Below are positions 1 through 6,376 of a stretch of DNA of 12,624 nt, piece after piece; the stretch's first letter is position 1, and each line of letters opens with the position of its first letter. The DNA comes from Gammaproteobacteria bacterium (GTDB taxonomy: Bacteria > Pseudomonadota > Gammaproteobacteria > DSM-19610). The stretch spans positions 1 through 12,624 of the forward strand of contig DRQL01000028.1 in the NCBI GenBank assembly GCA_011371465.1. The letters run 5' to 3'. A program made the position numbers and the translations under genes. The notes under the pieces are model-generated. The model had not been told where the DNA came from and ran no database searches. It saw only the letters and a list, made by a program, of their open reading frames with translations.

Positions 1-100
1 ACTCGTTTCGTAAGTAAATAACAGGGTTTTATGTGAGTGCTTAAATAAGTGGAAGCGTCTTGCCGGTTTTTTTGTACGCGATGAAGTGAACAGGATCTGT

Positions 101-214
101 ATGAAAAGTACTGCAAAAATTTTTTCAAAAAAAATGAAAATTTGTGCAATTGAACCCCGAAATTCATCGGGTTCGTTGTATATCTGCAACAATTTAACAG
201 GGATAAACAGGTGA
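101..214 (+). CDS. possible 37-residue leader ORF upstream of yihY
   Basis: An ATG at 101 follows AGGA (92-95) at a usable ribosome-binding distance and opens a 37-codon frame. It stops with TGA at 212-214, whose last base is the A of the yihY ATG (TGATG). The predicted peptide is lysine-rich at its N-terminus (MKSTAKIFSKKMKICAIE...) and matches nothing I know. The region is much more AT-rich than the genes, so a chance ORF is quite possible. The stop/start overlap and the plausible ribosome-binding site are the only support. An imperfect inverted repeat (152-160 with 167-174, one bulged C) lies inside it. If translated, it could couple to or regulate yihY. Confidence 0.2.
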   Translation: MKSTAKIFSKKMKICAIEPRNSSGSLYICNNLTGINR

Positions 215-1563
215 TGAGTCATCGGTTGTTACAGTGGTACGAGCGCCTGACCGCGCGAATCTGGGAGGATGATTTGCGCCAGCTGAGTGGTGCGCGGCGC
301 TGGATCATCGTGCCGGTTCGTTTATTGATCGTGCTGGTCCGGCAAGTGTTACAGGGGCAACTGAACCTGCGCGCGATGAGCCTCGTTTACACCACGCTGT
401 TGTCGGTGGTGCCGTTACTCGCAGTCAGCTTTTCGGTGTTGAAAGGTTTCGGTGTACACAACCAGATTGAACCGTTACTGAGTAATTTTCTTGCGCCACT
501 GGGGCCGCGGGGCTACGAGTTGTCACAGACTATTATTGGCTTTGTGGAAAACATCAGGGTCGGTGTGCTGGGCTCCCTGGGGCTGGCATTTCTTCTCTAT
601 ACTGTTGTTTCTCTTATACAAAAAGTGGAGTCTACGTTTAACTATATCTGGCAGGTAGAGCGATTGAGAGGGGTTGCGCAGCGTTTCTCCAGCTACCTGA
701 GTGTGATTTTGATCGGACCTGTGCTGGTGTTCACGGCACTCGGCGTAACCGCAACGGCAATGAGTCACACCCTGGTTCAGGATGTACTCAGCATTGAACC
801 TTTCGGTTACCTGGTACTGAAATTTACCCGTCTGATTCCCTACCTCCTGGTGATCGCGGCGTTCACCTTTATATATATATTCATACCAAACACGCGGGTC
901 AGGTTGTTCCCCGCGCTGGTCGGGGGATTGATCGCCGGCATCCTGTGGCAATCGAGTGGCTGGGGTTTCGCAGCATTCATTGCCTCGTCATCGAAATACG
1001 CGGCGATCTACTCGGGATTTGCGATCCTGATCCTGTTACTGATCTGGTTATACCTGAACTGGTTGATTCTGCTGCTGGGTGCCCAGGTCGCGTTTTATAT
1101 GCAGTATCCCCAGTACATGACCCGGCGCGCGGTACAGTTGCGCCTCAGTAACCGTCTGCGTGAGCGACTGGCGCTGCAGGTGATGTTCCTGGTGGCCGAG
1201 CGCCACCTGCATGCGCGTGAGCCCCTGACTGCCGAAACGCTGGTACAGGATCTGGCGTTGCCCGTGCAGCCGATACACCATGTATTGCGCCTGATGGTAA
1301 GCGCCGGATTTCTCTCCGAGACCGCAGATGAGCCGCCTGCCTACCTGCCGAAACGCGATATCGAGACCATTACGCTTGCCGAATTGTATGAAGTGATCAG
1401 GAGTGCGGGCGAAAACCGCGTATTGTCGATGCAGACCTTGCCGCACCAGGCAGAGGTCGAGCGGATCATGAACGAGGTGCGGGAAGCCGTGGCGGCCGGC
1501 CTGGGCAAGCGCACGCTCAGGGATCTTGTTACCGGGGGCGATCGGCCTCCCGGAGAGCAATAG
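214..1563 (+). CDS. yihY: YihY/BrkB-family inner membrane protein with C-terminal winged-helix-like extension
   Basis: This is a polytopic inner membrane protein of the YihY family (Pfam Virul_fac_BrkB), once misnamed ribonuclease BN; its function is not firmly known. About six membrane segments can be seen, at roughly residues 32-50, 57-78, 118-137, 163-185, 205-250 and 268-297. The family signature lies in the RAMSLVYTTLLSVVPLLA stretch near residue 55. E. coli YihY is about 290 residues; this protein is about 449 because of a 150-residue soluble tail. Residues 317-399 of the tail follow the helix-turn-helix and wing pattern of Rrf2-type regulators. ATG 214 is preferred, with AGGGA at 199-203. 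GTG 211 in the same frame is possible and adds one residue. The 3' end overlaps the convergent gene by 35 bp. Confidence 0.9.
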   Translation: MSHRLLQWYERLTARIWEDDLRQLSGARRWIIVPVRLLIVLVRQVLQGQLNLRAMSLVYTTLLSVVPLLAVSFSVLKGFGVHNQIEPLLSNFLAPLGPRGYELSQTIIGFVENIRVGVLGSLGLAFLLYTVVSLIQKVESTFNYIWQVERLRGVAQRFSSYLSVILIGPVLVFTALGVTATAMSHTLVQDVLSIEPFGYLVLKFTRLIPYLLVIAAFTFIYIFIPNTRVRLFPALVGGLIAGILWQSSGWGFAAFIASSSKYAAIYSGFAILILLLIWLYLNWLILLLGAQVAFYMQYPQYMTRRAVQLRLSNRLRERLALQVMFLVAERHLHAREPLTAETLVQDLALPVQPIHHVLRLMVSAGFLSETADEPPAYLPKRDIETITLAELYEVIRSAGENRVLSMQTLPHQAEVERIMNEVREAVAAGLGKRTLRDLVTGGDRPPGEQ

Positions 1564-2047
1564 CTTTCTGTGCCGGTACGATGGCCTCGCCCTGGCGGAA
1601 CACGGTGAGCTGTCCCGCAGGCCTGACCTGCACCCAGGCGGGCAGATGGCGACTCATTTCGAGGAAAAAGGCTGCGCGTGAATGGGGTGCGCAGGACAGG
1701 GTCCCCGCTTGTCGCAGTTCGGTGTAATGCCAGGAGAGTGTCCCGACTGCCTGCCGGGGATTTTGTGCGACGACCGGCCCCTGCCGGAAAAGGACCGCGC
1801 CCTGCGGCGACCACTGCCCGCCACACAGCCGGGCTGCAGCCGCTTGCCGGGCGTTATGCAGCGCGATGTTGAGCCTGGCGAGCGCTACCGACCCGAGAGG
1901 CGCCAGGTCCAGCGGAATCTGCGCGGTGACCTGGTCGTAGCCCGGCTGGCTGTCGGGGGTGTCTGCACTAGCGCCCGGACAAAAGGGCTGAGCAAGCAGC
2001 ATCAGCATGAACAGCAGCCCGGTTTTGGATAACGAATCGGTACGCAT
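1529..2047 (-). CDS. exported protein of unknown function
   Basis: This 172-residue protein has a clear signal peptide: a short basic start (MRTDSLSK), a hydrophobic core (GLLFMLMLL) and a probable cleavage after ASA near residue 28. The mature part contains a conserved-looking stretch around LAPLGSVALARLNIALHNAR and two cysteines (in RLCGGQ and LSCAPH) that could form a disulphide in the periplasm. I do not recognise the family. The frame is open to 2239, but the upstream part reads like non-coding sequence and the signal peptide fixes the start at 2047. GGAG lies about 13 bases upstream, a long spacing. The gene is divergent from the thioredoxin-like gene and overlaps the 3' end of yihY by 35 bp. 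A disulphide link with the neighbouring redox protein is only a guess. Confidence 0.75.
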   Translation of the reverse strand: MRTDSLSKTGLLFMLMLLAQPFCPGASADTPDSQPGYDQVTAQIPLDLAPLGSVALARLNIALHNARQAAAARLCGGQWSPQGAVLFRQGPVVAQNPRQAVGTLSWHYTELRQAGTLSCAPHSRAAFFLEMSRHLPAWVQVRPAGQLTVFRQGEAIVPAQKAIALREADRPR

Positions 2048-2220
2048 TTTGATATAGAATCTCCGGCAGGGTGTCAGTGTACGTCTGCCGGTAGTCCGGA
2101 ACTGTGACCCGGTTGGCATTCCCGGCCAGCCTGGTTGTGTAGTTTCCCCGGGTTGTCCTGTCCCGCAGCCGGCGAGTAACGCAGGCGGGTCGATCACGGT
2201 TCTGACGGGGGCGTGCGCTG

Positions 2221-2730
2221 GTGAACAAAGAAGTCCCACGACGCAGACGCTGGTGGCGCTGGTTGCTGGAAGCGGCCCTGCTGGCCGCTGTTCTGCTGGC
2301 CATCCACCTGTACCAGACCCGCAACACGGTCAGGGGGGAAGCGCCCGGCTTCAGCGCCAGGCTGCTCGACGGCAGCCCGGTCTCGCTGCAGGATTATCGC
2401 GGAAAGCCGCTGTTGCTGCAGTTCTGGGCGACCTGGTGCCCGGTCTGCAACCTGGAACAGGGCAGTATCGATGCGATCGCCCGCGATCATGCGGTGCTGT
2501 CGGTGGCACTGGATGATGCCTCTCCCGCTGAGATCCGGGCGTGGATGTCGGGCAAGGGCGTACGCTATGCCGTCATTGCCGATCCGTCGGGACAGATTGC
2601 CGCTGCATTCGGGGTGCAGGGCGTTCCGACCAGTATCATCCTCGATGCCGGCGGTGTAATTCGTTTCGTGGAAGTGGGCTATACAACCGGACCGGGGTTG
2701 CGCCTGCGGCTCTGGTGGGCAGGTATATGA
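2221..2730 (+). CDS. membrane-anchored thioredoxin-like protein disulfide oxidoreductase (TlpA/ScsD type)
   Basis: The 169-residue protein starts with a basic segment (RRRRWWRW, residues 7-14) and one transmembrane helix (about 15-30), which should place the thioredoxin fold in the periplasm. The fold carries the redox motif WCPVC with cysteines 73 and 76 and the cis-proline motif GVPTS (Pro136). This is the layout of TlpA/ResE/ScsD-like proteins, which reduce or isomerise disulphides in exported proteins, for example in cytochrome c maturation or copper stress. The substrate cannot be told from sequence. The start is GTG with a weak GGGGG-type site at 2207-2211. The last four bases (ATGA, 2727-2730) are shared with the next gene, so the two are probably translationally coupled. 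The C-terminus (LRLRLWWAGI) is full-length for this type. Confidence 0.88.
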   Translation: MNKEVPRRRRWWRWLLEAALLAAVLLAIHLYQTRNTVRGEAPGFSARLLDGSPVSLQDYRGKPLLLQFWATWCPVCNLEQGSIDAIARDHAVLSVALDDASPAEIRAWMSGKGVRYAVIADPSGQIAAAFGVQGVPTSIILDAGGVIRFVEVGYTTGPGLRLRLWWAGI

Positions 2731-2924
2731 AAGAAGTAAGTCATGAAGTCATGGTGGCCATAGACCATATTTGTGCGCTGGGCTGTGACCTGGTGACCGC
2801 CCGTATCCAGGCGCTGCAGGCGGGTGATTCACGTCCCGAGTATGCCGCTCTCGACAGCCGGCAGCGTGCGAGTCTGTTGCACGAGCTGCAACTGATCATG
2901 TCGATCTACGAGGAGAAGGGCTGA
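2727..2924 (+). CDS. 65-residue conserved-looking small protein coupled to the thioredoxin-like gene
   Basis: The ATG at 2727 overlaps the TGA of the thioredoxin-like gene (ATGA), the classical sign of translational coupling. The frame encodes 65 residues beginning MKEVSHEVMVAIDHICALGC and ending MSIYEEKG. It is probably all helical, acidic, cytoplasmic (no signal or membrane segment), and has two cysteines (CALGC). I do not recognise a family. It is too short for a standard ORF list and sits inside a longer open frame beginning at 2541, which is a shadow of the upstream gene. The stop is only 2 bp from the stop of the convergent typA gene. Helical content and the overlap make it likely real, but its role is unknown. 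Confidence 0.7.
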   Translation: MKEVSHEVMVAIDHICALGCDLVTARIQALQAGDSRPEYAALDSRQRASLLHELQLIMSIYEEKG

Positions 2925-2926
2925 CG

Positions 2927-4741
2927 CTAGCTCGCACGCGCGGCGCGTTTGCGTTCGATCTCCTGCAACATTTTCTTGCGCAGGCGGATGCTGTCCGGGG
3001 TGACTTCGACCAGTTCGTCATCGTCGATGAATTCCAGCGCCTGCTCCAGCGTCATGCGGATCGGCGGTGTCAGCAGGATGGCCTCGTCGGTGCCGGAAGC
3101 GCGCACGTTGGTCAGCTGCTTGGCCTTGAGCGGGTTGACCACCAGGTCGTTGCTGCGCGAGTGGATGCCCACCAGCATGCCTTCATAGACGATCTCCCCC
3201 GGGCTGACAAACATGCGTCCGCGTTCCTGCAGGTTGAACAGCGCAAAGCCGAGCACCTTGCCCTTGCCGTTGGAGATCAGTACCCCGTTGGCGCGTTTGC
3301 CGAACTCGCCTTTTTTCAGTGGCGCGTAGTGGTCAAACACGTGGTAGAGCAGGCCGCTGCCCTGGGTCGCGGTCAGGAATTCGGTGCGGAACCCGATCAG
3401 CGCGCGGGAAGGGACAATGAAGTCCAGCCGCACCCGGCCCTGCCCGTCGGGAACCATGTCCTTCAGGTCAGCGCCACGTTCCCCCAGTTTTTCCATCACG
3501 GTGCCCTGGTGCTGTTCCTCCACGTCCACGGTGAGCTGCTCGAAGGGTTCCTGCAGCTGACCGTCGATTTCGCGCTGGATGACTTCCGGGCGCGAAACAC
3601 CCAGCTCGTAACCTTCGCGGCGCATGGTTTCGATCAGGATCGACAGGTGCAGTTCGCCGCGCCCGGAGACCTTGAATTTATCCGGGTCCGCGGTGTCTTC
3701 CACGCGCAGGGCAACGTTGTGTACCAGTTCCCGTTCCAGCCGTTCGCGAATCTGGCGCGAGGTGACGTACTTGCCTTCCTGACCTGCGAAGGGGGAGTTG
3801 TTGACCTGGAAGGTCATGCTCACCGTGGGTTCATCGATGGTCAGCGGGGGCAGGGCTTCTACCTGCCCCGGGTCGCACAGGGTGTCGGAGATCCCCAGCG
3901 CATCAACGCCGGTGAAGGCGATAATGTCGCCGGCCCGCGCTTCGGGCACTTCCACGCGTTCGAGGCCGAGGAAACCGAAGATCTGCAGCATGCGCGCATT
4001 ACGCTGCTTGCCGTCCGGTGCCAGCACGGTTACCGGGGAGTTGGCCTTGATGGTGCCGCGGGTGACGCGGCCGATCCCGATGACGCCGACATAGCTGCTG
4101 TAGTCGAGTGAACTGACCTGCATCTGGAACGGCCCTTCCGTATCGACAGCCGGCGCCGGCACCTTGTCGACAATAAGCTGGAACAGGGGGGTCATGTCGC
4201 TGTCGTCCGCGTCGAGTTCCATGCGCGCGAAGCCCTGCAGGCCGGAGGCGTAGACTACCGGGAAATCCAGCTGTGCGTCGTTGGCGCCCAGGCGGTCAAA
4301 CAGGTCGAAGGTCTGGTCCAGCACCCAGTCCGGTCGGGCGCCGGGCCGGTCGATCTTGTTGATGACGACAATCGGGCACAGTCCCTGCTCCAGGGCTTTC
4401 TGCGTGACAAAGCGGGTCTGCGGCATGGGGCCTTCCACGGCATCCACCAGCAACAGCACGGAATCGACCATGGACAGTACGCGTTCCACTTCGCCACCGA
4501 AATCGGCGTGACCGGGGGTGTCTACGATATTGATGCGGTAGTCATGCCACTGGATCGCGGTGTTCTTGGACAGGATGGTGATGCCGCGTTCGCGTTCCAG
4601 GTCGTTGGAATCCATCACCCGCTCGGGTGTGGCGGCGCGCTCGTCGAGCGTGCCGGACTGGGACAGCAGCTGGTCGACCAGGGTGGTTTTCCCATGGTCA
4701 ACGTGGGCAATTATGGCAATATTACGCAGACGTTCGATCAC
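2927..4741 (-). CDS. typA: ribosome-associated translational GTPase TypA/BipA
   Basis: TypA (BipA) is a translation-factor GTPase of the EF-G class that binds 70S ribosomes. It is needed for growth at low temperature, stress adaptation and 50S assembly. The 604-residue protein has the full set of motifs: P-loop AHVDHGKTT (residues 12-20), switch I with RGITILSKN, DTPGHADFGGE, and NKID for guanine recognition. Domain II, EF-G-like domains III and V, and the TypA-specific C-terminal domain ending in a basic KRAARAS follow. The start is GTG at 4741; the N-terminus MIERLRNIAIIAHVDHGKTT matches the family exactly and no in-frame ATG is available. The Shine-Dalgarno sequence is weak. It is divergent from yjbQ across 65 bp and ends 2 bp from the convergent small gene. 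Confidence 0.98.
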   Translation of the reverse strand: MIERLRNIAIIAHVDHGKTTLVDQLLSQSGTLDERAATPERVMDSNDLERERGITILSKNTAIQWHDYRINIVDTPGHADFGGEVERVLSMVDSVLLLVDAVEGPMPQTRFVTQKALEQGLCPIVVINKIDRPGARPDWVLDQTFDLFDRLGANDAQLDFPVVYASGLQGFARMELDADDSDMTPLFQLIVDKVPAPAVDTEGPFQMQVSSLDYSSYVGVIGIGRVTRGTIKANSPVTVLAPDGKQRNARMLQIFGFLGLERVEVPEARAGDIIAFTGVDALGISDTLCDPGQVEALPPLTIDEPTVSMTFQVNNSPFAGQEGKYVTSRQIRERLERELVHNVALRVEDTADPDKFKVSGRGELHLSILIETMRREGYELGVSRPEVIQREIDGQLQEPFEQLTVDVEEQHQGTVMEKLGERGADLKDMVPDGQGRVRLDFIVPSRALIGFRTEFLTATQGSGLLYHVFDHYAPLKKGEFGKRANGVLISNGKGKVLGFALFNLQERGRMFVSPGEIVYEGMLVGIHSRSNDLVVNPLKAKQLTNVRASGTDEAILLTPPIRMTLEQALEFIDDDELVEVTPDSIRLRKKMLQEIERKRAARAS

Positions 4742-4770
4742 AACACATACTCGGCGGGTAAAAGGCGGAA

Positions 4771-4776
4771 ATTATA
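4771..4776 (-). promoter_or_regulatory. candidate -10 element of the typA promoter
   Basis: The minus strand reads TATAAT, a perfect -10 hexamer, about 30 bases before the typA GTG, giving a 5' leader of some 20-25 nt. No good -35 hexamer lies 16-18 bp further upstream (GC-rich CCCC/CTT sequence), so the promoter may depend on an activator or on the perfect -10. The whole typA-yjbQ spacer is only 65 bp, so it must hold both start regions. Confidence 0.45.
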
Positions 4777-4806
4777 CCTGAAACCCGGAGACAAAGGGGC
4801 GACTAT

Positions 4807-5223
4807 ATGATGTACCAGTCATCCATGCAGGTGGCCACGCGGGGCAGGGGGACCTATTCCATTGGTTCGGAGATCAGGCAGCAACTGCGGGAATCCGGTA
4901 TCCAGACCGGAATTTGCCTGGTATTTCTGCACCATACCAGTGCGTCACTGATCCTGTGCGAAAACGCGGACCCGGAAGTGCGTGCCGACCTGGAGCGGTT
5001 CATGGACAGGCTGGTCCCGGACGGGGACCCGTTGTTCCGGCACGTGGATGAGGGCCCCGACGATATGCCGGCACACGTACGCAGTATCCTGACGTCGAAT
5101 TCGCTCAGCGTACCGGTGTCGAACGGCCGCTGTGACCTGGGTACCTGGCAGGGCATCTATGTCTGGGAACACCGCCACGCGCCCCAGCGCAGGCGGGTTA
5201 CGCTGACGGTGTACGGTGAGTAG
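4807..5223 (+). CDS. yjbQ: YjbQ/UPF0047 family protein (secondary thiamine-phosphate synthase type)
   Basis: The 138-residue protein is full length for the YjbQ family (about 137-140 residues). E. coli YjbQ has a weak thiamine-phosphate synthase activity, but the true cellular role is unsettled. Family hallmarks are present in order: LHHTSASLILCENADPEV (41-58, with paired histidines), DEGPDDMPAH (81-90), and SVPVSNGRCDLGTWQGIYVW with EHR (101-123). These include the conserved Glu, Asp and His residues that line the probable metal or active site. ATG 4807 is followed at once by ATG 4810; AGGGG at 4795-4799 fits either. The 3' end overlaps the convergent zapG by 26 bp. Confidence 0.93.
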   Translation: MMYQSSMQVATRGRGTYSIGSEIRQQLRESGIQTGICLVFLHHTSASLILCENADPEVRADLERFMDRLVPDGDPLFRHVDEGPDDMPAHVRSILTSNSLSVPVSNGRCDLGTWQGIYVWEHRHAPQRRRVTLTVYGE

Positions 5224-5710
5224 GCGGTTCTTCCGTGTACAGGCTGTCCAGGTTGGGTACCCGCGGGGTATCGCCGAGCAGGGCATCCGTATCCAGTTCA
5301 TCGATGCTGTCGGTTTCCGCGTCTGAAAACGGCTCCGTTACCGCGTTGTCGCTGGCGGTATCACTGCCGGGTTCGTTGTCGAGTCGGGCCTGTTGCGGGA
5401 GATCCAGGCGCGGTGTGCTGACGTCCTGGCAGAGGGTTTCGGAACCCCTGGCCAGGTGTTCATACACATTACGGTAACTGTCGGTCATGGCCTGCACCAG
5501 TTCCGAGGTTTTGCGGAAGTGCTGGCCAACCTGATCCCGGTAGCTGTCGAGTTCCTGTTGCAGCTGGTTTAGCTGTTCCTGCAACTCGATGGCGCGCCGG
5601 CGGTTGCCGCCTGCCATCAGGTAGGTGAGGCCCGCACCGCAGGCAATTCCCAGGACAAAGGTGATCAAACCTGTTATCCAGACCCAGTTGGAACCGATAC
5701 CACTCGTCAT
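5198..5710 (-). CDS. zapG: ZapG/YhcB (DUF1043) cell-division and envelope protein
   Basis: ZapG (YhcB, DUF1043) is a single-pass inner membrane protein of gammaproteobacteria that links Z-ring, peptidoglycan and envelope synthesis. This 170-residue protein has one N-terminal membrane helix (about 9-32) and a coiled-coil-like segment rich in Q, E and L (about 38-66). The family core follows (QHFRKTSELVQAMTDSYR, then VYEHLARG, 63-89). An acidic, Ser/Asp-rich, probably disordered tail makes it longer than E. coli YhcB (132 residues). ATG 5710 is chosen because GGAG lies 8 bases upstream. The GTG at 5719 in the same frame has its own ribosome site too close. The 3' end overlaps yjbQ by 26 bp. Confidence 0.9.
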   Translation of the reverse strand: MTSGIGSNWVWITGLITFVLGIACGAGLTYLMAGGNRRRAIELQEQLNQLQQELDSYRDQVGQHFRKTSELVQAMTDSYRNVYEHLARGSETLCQDVSTPRLDLPQQARLDNEPGSDTASDNAVTEPFSDAETDSIDELDTDALLGDTPRVPNLDSLYTEEPPTHRTPSA

Positions 5711-5737
5711 GAACTTCACTCCGCGCTGACTGTCTCC

Positions 5738-5765
5738 AGTATAGCGGGGAACAGACCGTGGTGAA
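5738..5765 (-). promoter_or_regulatory. sigma-70-type promoter of zapG
   Basis: On the minus strand TTCACC (5765-5760) and TATACT (5743-5738) are separated by 16 bp, matching the -35 and -10 consensus at 4 and 5 of 6 positions. The expected start site falls about 20 bases before the zapG ATG, so the leader would carry the GGAG ribosome site. It points away from the RRM gene promoter in the same spacer. Confidence 0.5.
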
Positions 5766-5778
5766 CAGCGGCCGGCAC

Positions 5779-5806
5779 TTTATTGTCCTATTTCATGGGC
5801 TATACT
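5779..5806 (+). promoter_or_regulatory. possible promoter of the RRM protein gene
   Basis: TATACT at 5801-5806 is a good -10 hexamer. The best -35 at the right distance is TTTATT (5779-5784, 16-bp spacer), a weak match. Transcription from here would give a leader of about 115 nt before the RRM gene ATG, which is the hairpin-rich stretch described separately. Confidence 0.35.
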
Positions 5807-5830
5807 CAGGTTTGCTGTAGCCGCAGTGAT

Positions 5831-5906
5831 CCTGGTATCCGTTACCAGGCAGGGAAGGTGGAACGTTCCGGTTACCACAGGAGCCCCGGGTGGGTTCAGT
5901 GCCGGG
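5831..5906 (+). other. structured leader of the RRM gene: three short inverted repeats
   Basis: Three self-complementary units lie in a row between the putative promoter and the ribosome-binding site. CCTGGTA and TACCAGG (5831-5837, 5843-5849) are perfect 7-bp arms around a 5-base loop. GGAACGTTCC (5860-5869) is a perfect 10-base palindrome. CCCGG and CCGGG (5885-5889, 5902-5906) enclose a 12-base loop. AGGAGG follows at 5912-5917. The repeats do not match a riboswitch class that I know. They may fold in the mRNA and regulate translation or stability, possibly as targets of the encoded protein. Confidence 0.4.
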
Positions 5907-5929
5907 TAAACAGGAGGTTGAGTGAAACC

Positions 5930-6202
5930 ATGAAATCGATCTACGTGGGCAATATTTCCTTCGAGACCACAGATGAGGATTTGCGCGCCCTGTTTTCGGC
6001 GCACGGCGATGTCAAATCCGTCAAGTTGATCAACGATCGCGATACCGGAAAACCTCGTGGTTTCGCCTTCGTGGAAATGGATGATGACAGTGTCGAAGAA
6101 GCCATTACCGCCATGGATGGTGTCGAATTCGCGGGCCGTAACCTGAAGGTAAACCTGGCCAAACCAAGAGGCGTATGGCGCATGCGAAGACCACGCCACT
6201 AG
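5930..6202 (+). CDS. small single-RRM RNA-binding protein
   Basis: The 90-residue protein is one RNA recognition motif. RNP2 is IYVGNI (residues 4-9) and RNP1 is RGFAFVEM (43-50), with aromatic residues Tyr5, Phe45 and Phe47 in the usual RNA-stacking positions. Bacterial single-RRM proteins are cytoplasmic, bind single-stranded RNA and are often cold- or stress-responsive; targets are unknown here. The C-terminus is only a short basic tail (RGVWRMRRPRH), without the glycine-rich region found in many relatives. ATG 5930 is chosen because the protein starts exactly at the first beta strand; AGGAGG (5912-5917) is 12 bases upstream, slightly far. The open frame reaching back to 5783 is leader sequence. 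The stop TAG lies at the edge of a palindromic element. Confidence 0.9.
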   Translation: MKSIYVGNISFETTDEDLRALFSAHGDVKSVKLINDRDTGKPRGFAFVEMDDDSVEEAITAMDGVEFAGRNLKVNLAKPRGVWRMRRPRH

Positions 6203-6333
6203 GGGACCTCTGATTCATTCAGAATGCCTGTCATTGCGAGCGTAGCGCGGCAATCTCATGCAATGGAATCAATCTGTTTGGAGATTGCCGCGTCACTTCG
6301 TTCCTCGCAATGACGATTTAATCAGAGGTTCCC
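6202..6333. repeat. 132-bp palindromic MITE-like element with nested inverted repeats
   Basis: The outer ends are inverted repeats: GGGGACCTCTGATT (6202-6215) against the complement of 6320-6333, 13 of 14 positions matching. Inside them a second pair begins GTCATTGCGAG (6230-6240) and ends GGCAATCTC (6249-6257), mirrored by GAGATTGCC (6281-6289) through CTCGCAATGAC (6304-6314). The left inner arm is 6 bases shorter than the right. Palindromes of this GTCATTGCGAG...GGCAATCTC type are scattered through many bacterial genomes. There is no room for a transposase, so it would move only in trans. It lies between two convergent genes, starts at the last base of the RRM stop codon, and its RNA hairpin could act as a terminator on either side. 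No clear target duplication is seen. Confidence 0.8.
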
Positions 6334-6376
6334 GGGCGTTTCTTGTTGCCGCTGGTAATCGAAAGCCCTGCCGTGT

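Noticed and set aside
2048..2239. Longer start for the exported protein (236 residues)
   Set aside because: It would bury an obvious signal peptide and overlap the start of the divergent thioredoxin-like gene.
3161..4111. 316-codon plus-strand frame inside typA
   Set aside because: It is antisense to a fully conserved GTPase and is a by-product of GC-rich codon use.
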